Numbered from the stretch's first letter, positions 55,395 to 64,000 are shown. The stretch: 64,000 nucleotides of DNA from an uncultured Caulobacterales bacterium (GCA_947503715.1 CANNER010000004.1:62001-126000), one strand, 5' to 3'. Notes: generated by a model not told the origin, from the letters alone. Translations and numbers: made by a program.

Positions 55395-55606
55395 GTTTCC
55401 GATAAACATGGATTCATTGGATGTTGGATAAAAATACATTTTTTAATAACACACAAGATTTTGTATAAACACAGATAAATTTATATCTTTCATATACTTA
55501 ACTCATTTTCATTTTCTAATTTATATCCAGACTTGACAAATTGTCGCATCTTGCCGAGCCTGATATTCCTCTCTATAGGGCAGGTCTGAATTAAGGGACT
55601 CGCCTC
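55395..55606 (+). promoter_or_regulatory. AT-rich upstream region of gltD
   Basis: About 210 bases, strongly AT-rich from 55430 to 55530, precede the gltD operon. A TTGACA box lies at 55533-55538, overlapping an 11-base palindrome GACAA-A-TTGTC (55535-55545), but no matching -10 at standard spacing could be assigned. AAGGGA precedes the gltD ATG by about nine bases. Regulation by nitrogen status is expected for this operon but no recognised site was seen. Confidence 0.4.
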
Positions 55607-57064
55607 ATGGCCAAACGCACCACACCCAATCCATCGCTCGAAAAGCGTAAGATGCTGCAATTCGTGACGACGCCACGCGATATGCCGGAAAAGCGCGAGG
55701 CCGATGTCCGGAATGAGGACTTTTTGGAGATTTACGGCGATTACATTGACCAAAAAGCGCAGGAGCAATCCTCCCGCTGTTCGCAATGCGGTGTGCCGTT
55801 TTGTCAGAATCACTGCCCGCTGGAAAATAATATTCCGGACTGGCTGAAACTCACCGCCGAGGGCCGGACGGAAGAGGCTTGGGAAGTGTCCAACGCGACC
55901 AATAACATGCCGGAGATTTGCGGCCGAATCTGTCCGCAGGACCGTCTCTGCGAAGGGTCCTGCGTCATTGAACAATCCGGTCATGGCACGGTCACAATCG
56001 GCTCTGTCGAACGCTATCTCTCTGATACCGCGTGGCAGGAAGGCTGGATCAAACCGATCAAACCGCGTCGCGAACGGGCTCTGTCTGTGGGTATTATCGG
56101 CGCGGGCCCGGCGGGCCTCGCCACGGCTGAGCAGATGCGTGAACAGGGTTGGCAGGTCACCGTCTATGATCGTCATGACCGTGCAGGTGGTCTGCTGGTC
56201 TATGGTATCCCTAATTTCAAATTGGATAAATCCATCGTCGCCCGCCGTGTAAAACGGTTGGAAGAAGGCGGGATTGAGTTCGTTCTGAATTGCGATGTCG
56301 GCACGGATATTAGTTTTGAGAAATTGCGCGAGAAACATCAGGCCGTCCTGATTTCCACAGGAGTCTATGCCGCGCGGGATTTGACTGTGCCGGGTGCGGG
56401 CGCGGATGGTGTCTCCCCCGCGCTCGACTTTCTGATTGATTCCAACAAACGCGGCCTCGGTGATGATGTCGGCGCTGAACCTGCCAAAGGCAAGAAAGTC
56501 GTCGTCATTGGCGGCGGCGACACGGCCATGGATTGTGTCCGGACCGCCGTGCGCCAAGGCGCGGAGTCCGTGACTTGCCTCTATCGTCGCGACCACGCCA
56601 ATATGCCCGGCTCCCGCCGCGAAACCGCGAATGCGCAGGAAGAAGGCGTGACCTTCGAATGGCTCGCCTCACCCAAAGCCGTGCATGACGAGGATGGCCG
56701 CGCGACGAAAGTCCGCACGGACCGGATGCGCCTCGGCCCGAAAGATGCGTCGGGCCGTCAATCGCCCGAAACAACAGGCGAAGAATTCGATGTCGACGCG
56801 GATCTCGTGATTAAAGCGCTCGGTTTCACACCGGAGGATATGAAAGTCCTGTCCCCGCAACTCACCGTCACGCGCTGGGGCACCTTGCGTGTGAACCCGC
56901 TGACCTTTGAGACGAACCTTCCGGGCGTTTACGCAGCGGGCGACATTGTCCGCGGGGCGAGTCTCGTCGTTTGGGCCATCCGCGAAGGGCGCGATGCCGC
57001 CGCGCATATGCACAAATATCTACGCGGGTTGGAGCGGGCCGAGATGTTGGAGGCTGCGGAGTGA
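55607..57064 (+). CDS. gltD: glutamate synthase [NADPH] small subunit
   Basis: 485 residues. It passes electrons from NADPH through FAD and Fe-S clusters to the large subunit. N-terminal cysteines (CSQCGVPFCQNHCPLENNIPDW and CGRICPQDRLCEGSC) bind two clusters. IIGAGPAGLATAEQM is the FAD loop and VIGGGDTAMDC the NADPH loop. YAAGDIVRGASLVVWAI near the C-terminus is typical. In most genomes gltD neighbours gltB directly; here it comes first with two small genes between. Its TGA overlaps the GTG of the next gene. Confidence 0.96.
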   Translation: MAKRTTPNPSLEKRKMLQFVTTPRDMPEKREADVRNEDFLEIYGDYIDQKAQEQSSRCSQCGVPFCQNHCPLENNIPDWLKLTAEGRTEEAWEVSNATNNMPEICGRICPQDRLCEGSCVIEQSGHGTVTIGSVERYLSDTAWQEGWIKPIKPRRERALSVGIIGAGPAGLATAEQMREQGWQVTVYDRHDRAGGLLVYGIPNFKLDKSIVARRVKRLEEGGIEFVLNCDVGTDISFEKLREKHQAVLISTGVYAARDLTVPGAGADGVSPALDFLIDSNKRGLGDDVGAEPAKGKKVVVIGGGDTAMDCVRTAVRQGAESVTCLYRRDHANMPGSRRETANAQEEGVTFEWLASPKAVHDEDGRATKVRTDRMRLGPKDASGRQSPETTGEEFDVDADLVIKALGFTPEDMKVLSPQLTVTRWGTLRVNPLTFETNLPGVYAAGDIVRGASLVVWAIREGRDAAAHMHKYLRGLERAEMLEAAE

Positions 57065-57450
57065 GCAACGTTCATAAACTATCTAACGCAGCATTAGAAA
57101 TGTGTCGCACTCTTGATGAAGCCAGTGGAGATGAACATCATTTCTCGAAGAGCATTCGCCGTTATTTGGATCGTTTACTTCCGACGAATGTCAAAGGTCA
57201 GGGCGTTCAAGAAATCATATCAAAGTTTGAGAGTTTTATAGATCACGATGACGGACTTCTAAATTCTACAGATAACGTTCTCATTCAGCTTTTATACCCC
57301 CATACTAATGATAAATTTGAGGAGAACCGAATTGAATCAGCCATTAACTTGCTCACAGCTAGAACAGAATTTCTGAAGATATTCACGATGACATCCCAAT
57401 TACTTCGGGAAAACAACTCTCATCTATCATTGCGAGGGCAGAATGTCTGA
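57061..57450 (+). CDS. AT-rich orphan protein inside the glutamate synthase operon
   Basis: 129 residues, not recognised. It begins with GTG in a GTGA overlap with gltD (VSNVHKLSNAALEMCRTLDEASGDEHHF). The sequence looks all-helical, with no signal or membrane segment (RRYLDRLLPTNVKGQGVQEIISKFESFID, AINLLTARTEFLKIFTMTSQLL). Base use is clearly more AT-rich than gltD and gltB. It overlaps the GFA gene by eight bases. It may be a recent insertion that kept translational coupling. Confidence 0.72.
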   Translation: MSNVHKLSNAALEMCRTLDEASGDEHHFSKSIRRYLDRLLPTNVKGQGVQEIISKFESFIDHDDGLLNSTDNVLIQLLYPHTNDKFEENRIESAINLLTARTEFLKIFTMTSQLLRENNSHLSLRGQNV

Positions 57451-57898
57451 ACGAACCGGACAATGCCTCTGCGGCGCAGTCACCTTCACCGCCCATGGCG
57501 AGGTCAAAGAAGCCGATGCCTGCCACTGTTCCATGTGCCGGCGTCAGGGCGGCGGTGGTCCCTATTTCGCGGTGCAGTTCAAGGGCGGCGTGACATTAGA
57601 TAAGACGGACACGCTGGCTTGGTATCGCGGGTCGGACCATGGCGAACGCGGATTTTGCACGGCCTGCGGCGCGTCTATTGCATGGCGTTTGCAGAGCCAG
57701 CCCGAGAGTATGGGCGTGAGCCTCGGCGCGTTGGATGACACGTCCGGTATCACACTCGACTCTCACATATTCACGGATAGCGCGCCCGATTATTACACTG
57801 TGCCGTCCGACGCGCCGCACAAGACCGAAGCGCAGGTCATTCAGGAATTCATGGAGCGGATGGAAAAAGCCGCTCAAAAAGAAGCAGACAACTCATGA
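57443..57898 (+). CDS. GFA family protein (glutathione-dependent formaldehyde-activating enzyme-like)
   Basis: 151 residues with a zinc-binding beta fold: CLCGAVTF, ACHCSMCRRQGGG and GFCTACGASIAW supply the conserved cysteines. The founding member accelerates addition of glutathione to formaldehyde, but most family members have no demonstrated activity. It lies in the glutamate synthase operon, overlapping the orphan gene by eight bases and gltB by four (ATGA). Confidence 0.92.
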   Translation: MSERTGQCLCGAVTFTAHGEVKEADACHCSMCRRQGGGGPYFAVQFKGGVTLDKTDTLAWYRGSDHGERGFCTACGASIAWRLQSQPESMGVSLGALDDTSGITLDSHIFTDSAPDYYTVPSDAPHKTEAQVIQEFMERMEKAAQKEADNS

Positions 57899-60800
57899 CA
57901 AATTGGCTCACCGATTACGAAGCAAAACGCGACGCGTTAATAGACGTGAATGCCTATGACCCTGCCGATGAACACGCCAATTGCGGCGTTGGACTCGTCG
58001 CGTCTGTCGACGGGACAGCACGGCGGGACGTCGTGGAAAAGTCCATTCAGGCGCTGAAAAATGTCTGGCATCGCGGGGCCGTCGATGCGGACGGCAAGAC
58101 GGGTGACGGCGCGGGTATCCGCCTCGACATTCCGCAGAAATTCTTCCGCGCGCAAGTCGAACGCACGGGCCATAAACCGTCCAATGTGAAAATCGCCGTC
58201 GGGATGATCTTCCTGCCGCGCACGGATTTCAACGCGCAGGAAGCCGCGCGGACGATCGTAGAAACAGAACTCCTCAAAGAAGGCTTCTATATCTATGGTT
58301 GGCGGCAGGTGCCGATCGATGTCTCCATCATTGGTGAGAAGGCAAAAGCGACCCGTCCCGCGATTGAACAGGTCATGTTCCGCGACCCGAAAGGCCGCAA
58401 AGGCAATACGTTGGAGCGCGAGCTTTATATCGTCCGTCGCCGGATCGAAAAACGCGTGATCGAGGCCGCGATTCCGAGCTTCTATGTTTGCTCGCTTTCC
58501 GTTCAGACCATTATTTACAAGGGTATGTTCCTCGCGGAGGACATTGATAATTTCTATCCTGACCTGAAGGATGAGCGCTTTATCTCCCGCGCGGCGATTT
58601 ATCATCAGCGCTTCTCGACCAATACGTTCCCGTCCTGGCAACTCGCGCAGCCCTTCCGCATGTTGGCCCATAATGGCGAAATCAATACGCTAAAAGCCAA
58701 TGTGAATCTGATGAAAAGCCACGAGATCAAGATGGCGAGTTCTGCCTTTTCTGACCGGGCGGAAGACGTCAAACCCGTCATTCAAAAAGGCAGTTCTGAT
58801 TCTGCCGCGCTGGACGCTGTGTTCGAACTCCTCGTCCGGGCGGGCCGAACAGCGCCCATGGCGAAAACACTCCTGGTGCCCGAAGCCTATTCCAAACGTG
58901 GCGACCTCATGCCGGAGTCTTGGCGCTCGCTCTATGAATATTGCAACGCTGTGATGGAGCCCTGGGACGGTCCTGCCGCCCTCGCCGCCTATGACGGGCG
59001 TTGGGTCATGGCGGGTCTGGACCGCAACGGTCTGCGCCCCCTGCGGTATTCCCTGTCTTCTAACGGTATCCTCGCCGTCGGGTCAGAGACGGGCATGTGT
59101 CCGATGGACGAAGCCGACATTGTGCAGCGCGGCGCGTTAAAGCCTGGCCGGATGATTGCCGTCGATCTGGAAGAAGGCCGTTTCTACAATTCCACGGAAA
59201 TCATCGACGAATTGGCGAATAAAAAGCCCTATAAAAAATGGCTCGAAAAATCGATTAATCTCGATGAAAAGCTGATAGGACCGGAAGCGATTACACTGAC
59301 AGGCGAAGAGCTCGCACGGCGGCAAATGTCCTGCGGTCAAACGCTGGAAGATCTCGAACTCATTCTCTCGCCCATGGCCGAAACGGGTAAGGAATCGATT
59401 GGCTCTATGGGTGATGACACGCCGCTGGCTGTGCTGTCCGATATCTACCGTCCGCTGTCACATTATTTCCGTCAGAATTTCAGTCAGGTCACGAACCCGC
59501 CGATTGATCCGCTACGCGAAACCCGCGTCATGGGTCTGAAAACGCGGTTCAGGAACCTGCGCAATATTCTCGCAGAAGCGGGCACGCAGACCAAGGAAAT
59601 GCTCGTCCTCGACAGTCCCGTCATGACGACGGGCATGTATGAGCGTTTCGTCAAACTGGTCGGGAAAAAGAAAGTCAAAGTCATCGACTGTACCTTTGAC
59701 CCCGAAGCCGCCCTGCGCAAACCGGGCGGGCGAACGCTGAAAGCCATGCTCGCGCGGATCAAATCCGAGGCCGAAGACGCCGTGAAAGCGGGCGCTGAGA
59801 ATATTGTATTGTCTGATGAGTTCACATCTGAGGACAAAGCCGCCGCGCCCATGATCCTCTGCGTCGGGGCTGTTCAAACGCATCTTGTTGAACAAGGGCT
59901 GCGCTCCTCGTGCTCCATCATCGTGCGTTCTGCTGAATGTCTCGACACACATTATTTCGCCGTTCTGATTGGGGCAGGCGCAACGGCGGTCAACGCCTAT
60001 ATGGCGCAGGATTCGCTCTCGGACCGTGTCCGTCGCGGCCTGCTGGATATGTCGACAGATGAAGCCGTCGCACAATATAAGAAAGCCATCGAAGGCGGTC
60101 TGCTGAAGATCATTTCCAAAATCGGCATTTCGGTCATCTCCTCCTATCGCGGTGGGAATAATTTTGAAGCGCTCGGCCTCTCCCGCGCGCTTGTCGGTGA
60201 AAATTTCCCGGGCATGAAATCCCGTATTTCCGGCATCGGACTTGCGGGTCTGGAGATAAAAATTCTCGACGCGCATGAACGCGCCTATGATTCCAACGTC
60301 GTGCGCCTGCCTGTCGGTGGTCTCTACCGCGTACGGGCCAAGGGTGAACGTCATGCCTATCAGGCCGAGATGATCCACATGTTGCAGGAAGCGACGACTC
60401 GGGAGGATTACGAACTTTATCGTAAATATGCGAAAGTCGTGAACGGCCAAGCCCCGATTCAAATCCGCGATCTGCTGGACATTAAACCCGCAGAAGACGC
60501 CCTCCCCATGAGCCGCATTCAATCGGTGAATGAAATCCGCCGTCGCTTCTGCACGCCGGGTATGTCGCTGGGGGCGCTATCGCCGGAAGCCCACGGCACA
60601 TTGAATATTGCCATGAACCGCATCGGCGCAAAATCGGTTTCCGGCGAAGGCGGCGAAGACCGGTCGCGTTATATTCCACTGCCCAATGGCGACAATATGA
60701 ACTCTGCCGTGAAGCAGATTGCGTCAGGGCGTTTCGGCGTAAATGCGGAATATTTAAACCAATGTCGCGAGATTGAAATCAAGGTCGCCCAAGGTGCCAA

Positions 60801-62412
60801 GCCCGGCGAAGGCGGGCAATTGCCCGGCTTTAAAGTCACGGAACTCATCGCGAAATTCCGCAATGCGACTCCGGGTGTGACGCTCATCTCGCCGCCGCCG
60901 CATCACGATATTTATTCTATCGAAGATCTGGCGCAATTAATTTACGATCTCAAACAGATTAATCCGACGGCCCGCGTCGCGGTCAAACTCGTCGCCAGTT
61001 CCGGCGTTGGGACAATTGCGGCGGGTGTGGCAAAAGCGAAAGCCGACACAATCCTGATCGCCGGACATAATGGCGGCACGGGCGCCTCGCCCAATACATC
61101 GCTGAAATATGCCGGCATTCCGTGGGAACTGGGCCTGTCGGAAGCACATCAGGTTCTGACGCTCAATAATCTGCGCGACAAGGTCACACTCCGCACGGAT
61201 GGGGGACTGAAAACTGGCCGTGATATCGTGATCGCCGCTCTGCTCGGTGCAGAGGAATACGGTATCGGGACGCTCTCCCTCGTCGCGATGGGCTGTATCA
61301 TGGTGCGCCAGTGCCACTCTAACACCTGCCCCGTCGGGGTCTGTGTGCAGGACCCCGCTTTGCGGGAAAAATTCACGGGCACACCGGAAAAAGTCATCAA
61401 TCTGATGACCTTTATCGCGGAAGACGTGCGCGAAATTCTGGCGCAAATGGGCTTTGAAACGCTAGACGAAATAATTGGCCGCACGGACTTGCTCGCACAG
61501 GTCAGCCGCGGCGCGGAAAATCTTGATGATCTTGATCTCAACCCTGTCCTCGCTCAGGTCGACAGTGACAGGGTCATGGATAGCCGTGAGGGGCGCGTGG
61601 CTGTGCCGGATACGCTCGACCCGCAAATCGTAGCAGATGCCAAGCAACTCTTTGAGCGCGGAGAGAAGACCTATCTGACCTATGCCGTGCAGAATGTGCA
61701 CCGTGCCGTCGGGACGCGGACCTCCAGCCATATTTATCAGAAATTTGGCGCGGAAGGCTTGCCCGCCGGACATCTGACTGTGCGTCTGCGCGGCAGTGCA
61801 GGACAATCTCTCGGTGCGTTTGGCATGCTGGGCCTGCGCCTCGTCGTGGACGGAGACGCCAATGATTATGTCGGCAAGGGCTTGTCAGGCGCGGAAATTA
61901 TTGTGACGCCGCAGGGCCGTACGCCGATTGATCCGCATGTCTCCGCCATTGTTGGCAATACCTGTCTCTACGGCGCGACCAAAGGGACGCTCATGGCGGC
62001 AGGTCGCGCGGGGGAACGTTTCGCTGTTCGAAATTCAGGTGCAGACGCCGTGGTCGAAGGACTCGGCACCAATGGCTGCGAATATATGACGGGCGGCACA
62101 GTCGTCGTACTCGGTTCTGTCGGCGATAATTTCGGCGCGGGCATGACGGGTGGCATGGCCTATCTCTATGACGAGGAAGACGCATTCGAAAAAGCCGTCA
62201 ATCCGGACAGCGTCGTGTGGCAGCGGTTCGGTTCGGAGTTCTATGAGGAACAGTGCATAGACTTGATCCGCAAACATGCGAGCCAGACAGGTTCAGAGTT
62301 TTCGAAGAAGATTCTGGCGGAATGGGATTTCGCACGGGGTAAGTTCTGGCAGGTCATTCCGAAGGAAATGCTGACTCGTCTGGATGTCCCGTTACAAGAC
62401 GCGGCAGAATAG
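57895..62412 (+). CDS. gltB: glutamate synthase [NADPH] large subunit
   Basis: 1505 residues, normal length. It transfers the amide of glutamine to 2-oxoglutarate, giving two glutamates. The class II amidotransferase domain starts at Cys30 (ANCGVGL) after a short leader that should be removed. The synthase barrel contains GEGGEDRSRY and KPGEGGQLPG, and the 3Fe-4S site is MGCIMVRQCHSNTCPVGVC. The C-terminal beta-helix (GMTGGMAYLYDE) is present. It closes the gltD operon and is followed by a strong terminator. Confidence 0.98.
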   Translation: MTNWLTDYEAKRDALIDVNAYDPADEHANCGVGLVASVDGTARRDVVEKSIQALKNVWHRGAVDADGKTGDGAGIRLDIPQKFFRAQVERTGHKPSNVKIAVGMIFLPRTDFNAQEAARTIVETELLKEGFYIYGWRQVPIDVSIIGEKAKATRPAIEQVMFRDPKGRKGNTLERELYIVRRRIEKRVIEAAIPSFYVCSLSVQTIIYKGMFLAEDIDNFYPDLKDERFISRAAIYHQRFSTNTFPSWQLAQPFRMLAHNGEINTLKANVNLMKSHEIKMASSAFSDRAEDVKPVIQKGSSDSAALDAVFELLVRAGRTAPMAKTLLVPEAYSKRGDLMPESWRSLYEYCNAVMEPWDGPAALAAYDGRWVMAGLDRNGLRPLRYSLSSNGILAVGSETGMCPMDEADIVQRGALKPGRMIAVDLEEGRFYNSTEIIDELANKKPYKKWLEKSINLDEKLIGPEAITLTGEELARRQMSCGQTLEDLELILSPMAETGKESIGSMGDDTPLAVLSDIYRPLSHYFRQNFSQVTNPPIDPLRETRVMGLKTRFRNLRNILAEAGTQTKEMLVLDSPVMTTGMYERFVKLVGKKKVKVIDCTFDPEAALRKPGGRTLKAMLARIKSEAEDAVKAGAENIVLSDEFTSEDKAAAPMILCVGAVQTHLVEQGLRSSCSIIVRSAECLDTHYFAVLIGAGATAVNAYMAQDSLSDRVRRGLLDMSTDEAVAQYKKAIEGGLLKIISKIGISVISSYRGGNNFEALGLSRALVGENFPGMKSRISGIGLAGLEIKILDAHERAYDSNVVRLPVGGLYRVRAKGERHAYQAEMIHMLQEATTREDYELYRKYAKVVNGQAPIQIRDLLDIKPAEDALPMSRIQSVNEIRRRFCTPGMSLGALSPEAHGTLNIAMNRIGAKSVSGEGGEDRSRYIPLPNGDNMNSAVKQIASGRFGVNAEYLNQCREIEIKVAQGAKPGEGGQLPGFKVTELIAKFRNATPGVTLISPPPHHDIYSIEDLAQLIYDLKQINPTARVAVKLVASSGVGTIAAGVAKAKADTILIAGHNGGTGASPNTSLKYAGIPWELGLSEAHQVLTLNNLRDKVTLRTDGGLKTGRDIVIAALLGAEEYGIGTLSLVAMGCIMVRQCHSNTCPVGVCVQDPALREKFTGTPEKVINLMTFIAEDVREILAQMGFETLDEIIGRTDLLAQVSRGAENLDDLDLNPVLAQVDSDRVMDSREGRVAVPDTLDPQIVADAKQLFERGEKTYLTYAVQNVHRAVGTRTSSHIYQKFGAEGLPAGHLTVRLRGSAGQSLGAFGMLGLRLVVDGDANDYVGKGLSGAEIIVTPQGRTPIDPHVSAIVGNTCLYGATKGTLMAAGRAGERFAVRNSGADAVVEGLGTNGCEYMTGGTVVVLGSVGDNFGAGMTGGMAYLYDEEDAFEKAVNPDSVVWQRFGSEFYEEQCIDLIRKHASQTGSEFSKKILAEWDFARGKFWQVIPKEMLTRLDVPLQDAAE

Positions 62413-62414
62413 AA

Positions 62415-62445
62415 TAAAAAACCCGCCTCGAGGCGGGTTTTTCTT
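62415..62445. terminator. strong, probably bidirectional terminator after gltB
   Basis: A-run, ACCCGCCT, CG, AGGCGGGT, then T-run (62415-62445): a GC-rich stem of eight or more pairs flanked by A and T tracts. It begins a few bases after the gltB TAG and ends just before the stop of the convergent small membrane protein, so it should serve both genes. Confidence 0.92.
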
Positions 62446-62449
62446 TGAA

Positions 62450-62605
62450 TTAGTTCGTTTCGATTTTGATACCGTCATCGAGGTCGATGGCCAAATCCGG
62501 TTGCTCACTCGGCGCGAACAGGAAATAGGCCAGAACGGCCACGGCAACCACAAGGCCACCTACGATAAGATAGAGGCCTTTTCCGCCTCCTGAATTGTCT
62601 GCCAT
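62450..62605 (-). CDS. 51-residue single-span membrane protein
   Basis: A short protein: a Gly/Ser-rich start (MADNSGGGKG), one strong hydrophobic helix (LYLIVGGLVVAVAVLAYFLF) and an acidic tail (DLAIDLDDGIKIE). A clear ribosome site (AAGGGGGA) precedes the ATG at 62605, which supports this start over a longer frame from 62689. Small one-helix proteins of this form are common in this group of bacteria; function unknown. Divergent from the GMC oxidoreductase operon. Confidence 0.75.
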   Translation of the reverse strand: MADNSGGGKGLYLIVGGLVVAVAVLAYFLFAPSEQPDLAIDLDDGIKIETN

Positions 62606-62697
62606 ATTATATATCCCCCTTATGGAATGTTTGGGCATATTCGTAACGCCGTATCCCACCTTAGGTTCCCCAAAGCTTGAAACAATCATAAATCAAG

Positions 62698-62737
62698 AAA
62701 TGACAACATTGTCATTTTTAATTCTCTCGCCTAGTCT
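62698..62737 (+). promoter_or_regulatory. palindromic operator overlapping a predicted promoter
   Basis: AAATGACAA-CA-TTGTCATTT (62698-62717) is a perfect nine-base inverted repeat. Its right arm contains TTGTCA (62709-62714), and 17 bases later comes TAGTCT (62732-62737), a plausible sigma-70 promoter for the downstream Tat lipoprotein/GMC operon. A regulator bound here would cover the -35 box. The regulator is not in the window. Confidence 0.6.
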
Positions 62738-62793
62738 TCCCGATAGAATGCCCATCAAGCCTGAATGGCGCGGGCGGATTGGAAGGGGACCTT

Positions 62794-63585
62794 TTGACAC
62801 TATTACCCATTGGTAGACCTCCACGACGCGCAATCAAAATATCACGCAGGCGGATGTTGCAGATGGCTGCGGCGCTTTCCGTCGTGGGTGGCTGCGCGCC
62901 AAAGTCGATCAAGACTGCGGCGGTAGATGGGATTGCACCTTGGCCGTCTAACATAGCAGTACCTGAAGTCGACCATGCAGGTTACGGTCAATTCCCCGAT
63001 TATTTTGAGATCGGAGAAGTCGGGCCGTGGCCGAAAATTCTATCCGACCAACATAAGCGACAATTGGAAAAATTCGCCGACCTCATTCTGCCAGCAACAG
63101 AAACGGCTCCCGCGCCGTCGGACGTAGGGATAGCGGAATTCTTTGATGACTGGGTCTCCGCGCCCTACCCTTGGATGACGGATACGCGGCGGACGGTGCA
63201 TCACGGCTTTGCGTGGTTAGATGCACAAGCGGAGTTGATGTTCAAAACTAAGTGGCTGGACCTATCGGACGCACAGGCCACTGAAATTCTGACCATGATG
63301 AGCGAATCCTCGCGCGAGAGCGGGCCCCTGACCCAGCCCGCCTGGATGTATAAGAACCTGCGTGAGCTGACGATTGGGGCCTATTACACGACGCCGGAAG
63401 GTGAAGTCGATTTGGGCCATGTCGCGGCGCAACCGCTGACAGGGGATTATCCCGGCCCGACGGGAGAGGCGCTGGATCATATGCGCGACCTTATTTTGTC
63501 ATTGGATTTGGAGTGGGAGGATCTGCCCGTGGGACCTCCGCCCTATGACACATCCTATGCCTTCACGGGGGATGAGCCCAAATGA
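62794..63585 (+). CDS. gluconate 2-dehydrogenase subunit 3 family Tat lipoprotein
   Basis: About 263 residues. Two TTG starts are possible; the one at 62794 has GGAAGGGGA just upstream and is preferred over 62779. The N-terminus has a twin-arginine signal (ISRRRMLQMAAALSVVGGC) ending in a lipobox-like VGGC. LEKFADLILPATETAPAPSDVGIAEFFDDWV matches the small subunit of membrane GMC dehydrogenases. It should be exported with its flavoprotein partner encoded next (ATGA overlap) and feed electrons to a cytochrome. Confidence 0.88.
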   Translation: MTLLPIGRPPRRAIKISRRRMLQMAAALSVVGGCAPKSIKTAAVDGIAPWPSNIAVPEVDHAGYGQFPDYFEIGEVGPWPKILSDQHKRQLEKFADLILPATETAPAPSDVGIAEFFDDWVSAPYPWMTDTRRTVHHGFAWLDAQAELMFKTKWLDLSDAQATEILTMMSESSRESGPLTQPAWMYKNLRELTIGAYYTTPEGEVDLGHVAAQPLTGDYPGPTGEALDHMRDLILSLDLEWEDLPVGPPPYDTSYAFTGDEPK

Positions 63586-64000
63586 CCAATGTCGTGAATG
63601 AAGACTATGATGTTGTTGTCGTAGGGTCCGGCGGCGGGGGTGGTATGGCGGCTTACCGTTTGACCGCATTGGGCGTGAAAGTCTGCCTCGTCGAACAAGG
63701 CCCCAACCAAGCGCCCGAAGACATCCCAATGTTCCAACGCAATGACGAAGCGCCACTGCGCGCGATTGGAACACCGGATAAAAATTGGGGTTATTTCGAC
63801 AATGGCATTTGCGGCACGTGGCTGCCGGACCAACCCTACACCTCAGATGAAGGCGTGGATTTCACATGGTATCGCGCGCAAGTGGTGGGCGGCCGCACAA
63901 ACCATTATGCCCGCCATAGTCCACGCATGGGGCCTTATGATTTTATTCAGGGCGACCTCGACGGTCTCTCCCCCAATTGGCCTGTCACATATGACGAGAT
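63582..64000 (+). CDS. GMC family oxidoreductase (C-terminus beyond window)
   Basis: The first 139 residues are visible. VVVVGSGGGGGMAAYRLTALGVKVCLVEQG is the FAD ADP-binding loop, and VVGGRTNHYARHSPRMGPYDF matches the second FAD contact of GMC sugar or alcohol dehydrogenases. With the preceding subunit 3 it probably forms a periplasmic membrane-bound dehydrogenase. It has no signal of its own, so export would ride on the Tat signal of its partner, as known for related enzymes. Substrate not identifiable from this part. Confidence 0.9.
   Translation, partial: MTNVVNEDYDVVVVGSGGGGGMAAYRLTALGVKVCLVEQGPNQAPEDIPMFQRNDEAPLRAIGTPDKNWGYFDNGICGTWLPDQPYTSDEGVDFTWYRAQVVGGRTNHYARHSPRMGPYDFIQGDLDGLSPNWPVTYDE

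Noticed and set aside
55490-56596. 368-codon minus-strand frame
   Set aside because: It is antisense to gltD, whose Fe-S and nucleotide motifs are certain. The frame has no domain or plausible start.
59512-60522. 336-codon minus-strand frame
   Set aside because: Antisense to the gltB synthase domain; an artefact of GC-rich codon structure.
1-64000. tRNA, rRNA, CRISPR array or complete insertion sequence
   Set aside because: Intergenic gaps were read on both strands; no cloverleaf, rRNA core, regularly spaced repeats with unique spacers, or transposase frame was seen.

Overview
The window looks like a chromosomal segment of an alphaproteobacterium, probably a marine, prosthecate Hyphomonadaceae/Maricaulales-type organism. 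This is inferred from gene content, not from a search: the long alphaproteobacterial dCTP deaminase, a fbcFBC-type bc1 operon, an NDUFA9-like epimerase, a DUF2793 protein, GFA and ApaG proteins, a Baeyer-Villiger-type monooxygenase and an aerobic hemF. DNA is moderately GC-rich and densely coding. Many neighbouring genes overlap by four bases (ATGA/GTGA), which suggests translational coupling. I found no rRNA, tRNA, CRISPR array, transposase, integrase or recognisable prophage.

Layout. 1-10605: a surface-polysaccharide locus. On the minus strand lie a DUF2793 tail-fibre-like protein, a sulfotransferase, a 1323-residue sulfotransferase/coiled-coil/GT2/GT4 fusion and gmd (cut by the window edge). 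Divergent from these is rfbCBDA for dTDP-L-rhamnose. 10602-13071: an iron-siderophore/cobalamin-type ABC importer. 13068-14757: a HTH regulator with a four-TM membrane protein, divergent from an uncharacterised radical SAM protein across a repeat-rich operator region. 14761-20837: S9 peptidase, dcd, apaG, SDR and monooxygenase. 20986-25510: ubiB, an AT-rich orphan lipoprotein, coaBC, an unknown exported protein and dut. 25528-34562: GH5 glycosidase, cysK, a ThiF/MoeB protein, a sulfotransferase-like/class-IV aminotransferase pair, an MBL lipoprotein, a 2-hydroxyacid dehydrogenase, an SH3 protein, mtnP and a CBS protein.

34690-38111: the cytochrome bc1 operon (Rieske, cytochrome b, cytochrome c1), preceded by a second Rieske gene whose cluster-binding loop lacks the Ser and Tyr that normally raise the redox potential. 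38189-41264: trmL, a DUF2891 lipoprotein, an IspZ/YciB-like protein and hemF. 41265-42080 holds no convincing gene but several repeats: three TTAATCC boxes 22 bp apart, one copy of a terminal-inverted-repeat element, and four hairpins sharing one architecture with a mismatch at the same stem position. 42081-54766: assorted housekeeping and exported proteins, including a lipoprotein methyltransferase, a gluzincin/TPR protein, LMW-PTP divergent from a sirtuin, dapD, a DegT-type aminotransferase, a serine hydrolase and uppP.

54767-55606 is non-coding. It contains a structured, possibly ncRNA-encoding stretch and the second, inverted copy of the repeat element. 55607-62412: glutamate synthase in the order gltD, AT-rich orphan, GFA protein, gltB, closed by a strong terminator. 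62450-64000: a small membrane protein, a palindromic operator/promoter, a Tat lipoprotein of the gluconate dehydrogenase subunit 3 type, and the start of a GMC oxidoreductase. The most unusual items are the hairpin array, the modified Rieske paralogue, the structured non-coding region upstream of uppP, and the two AT-rich orphan genes embedded in housekeeping operons.
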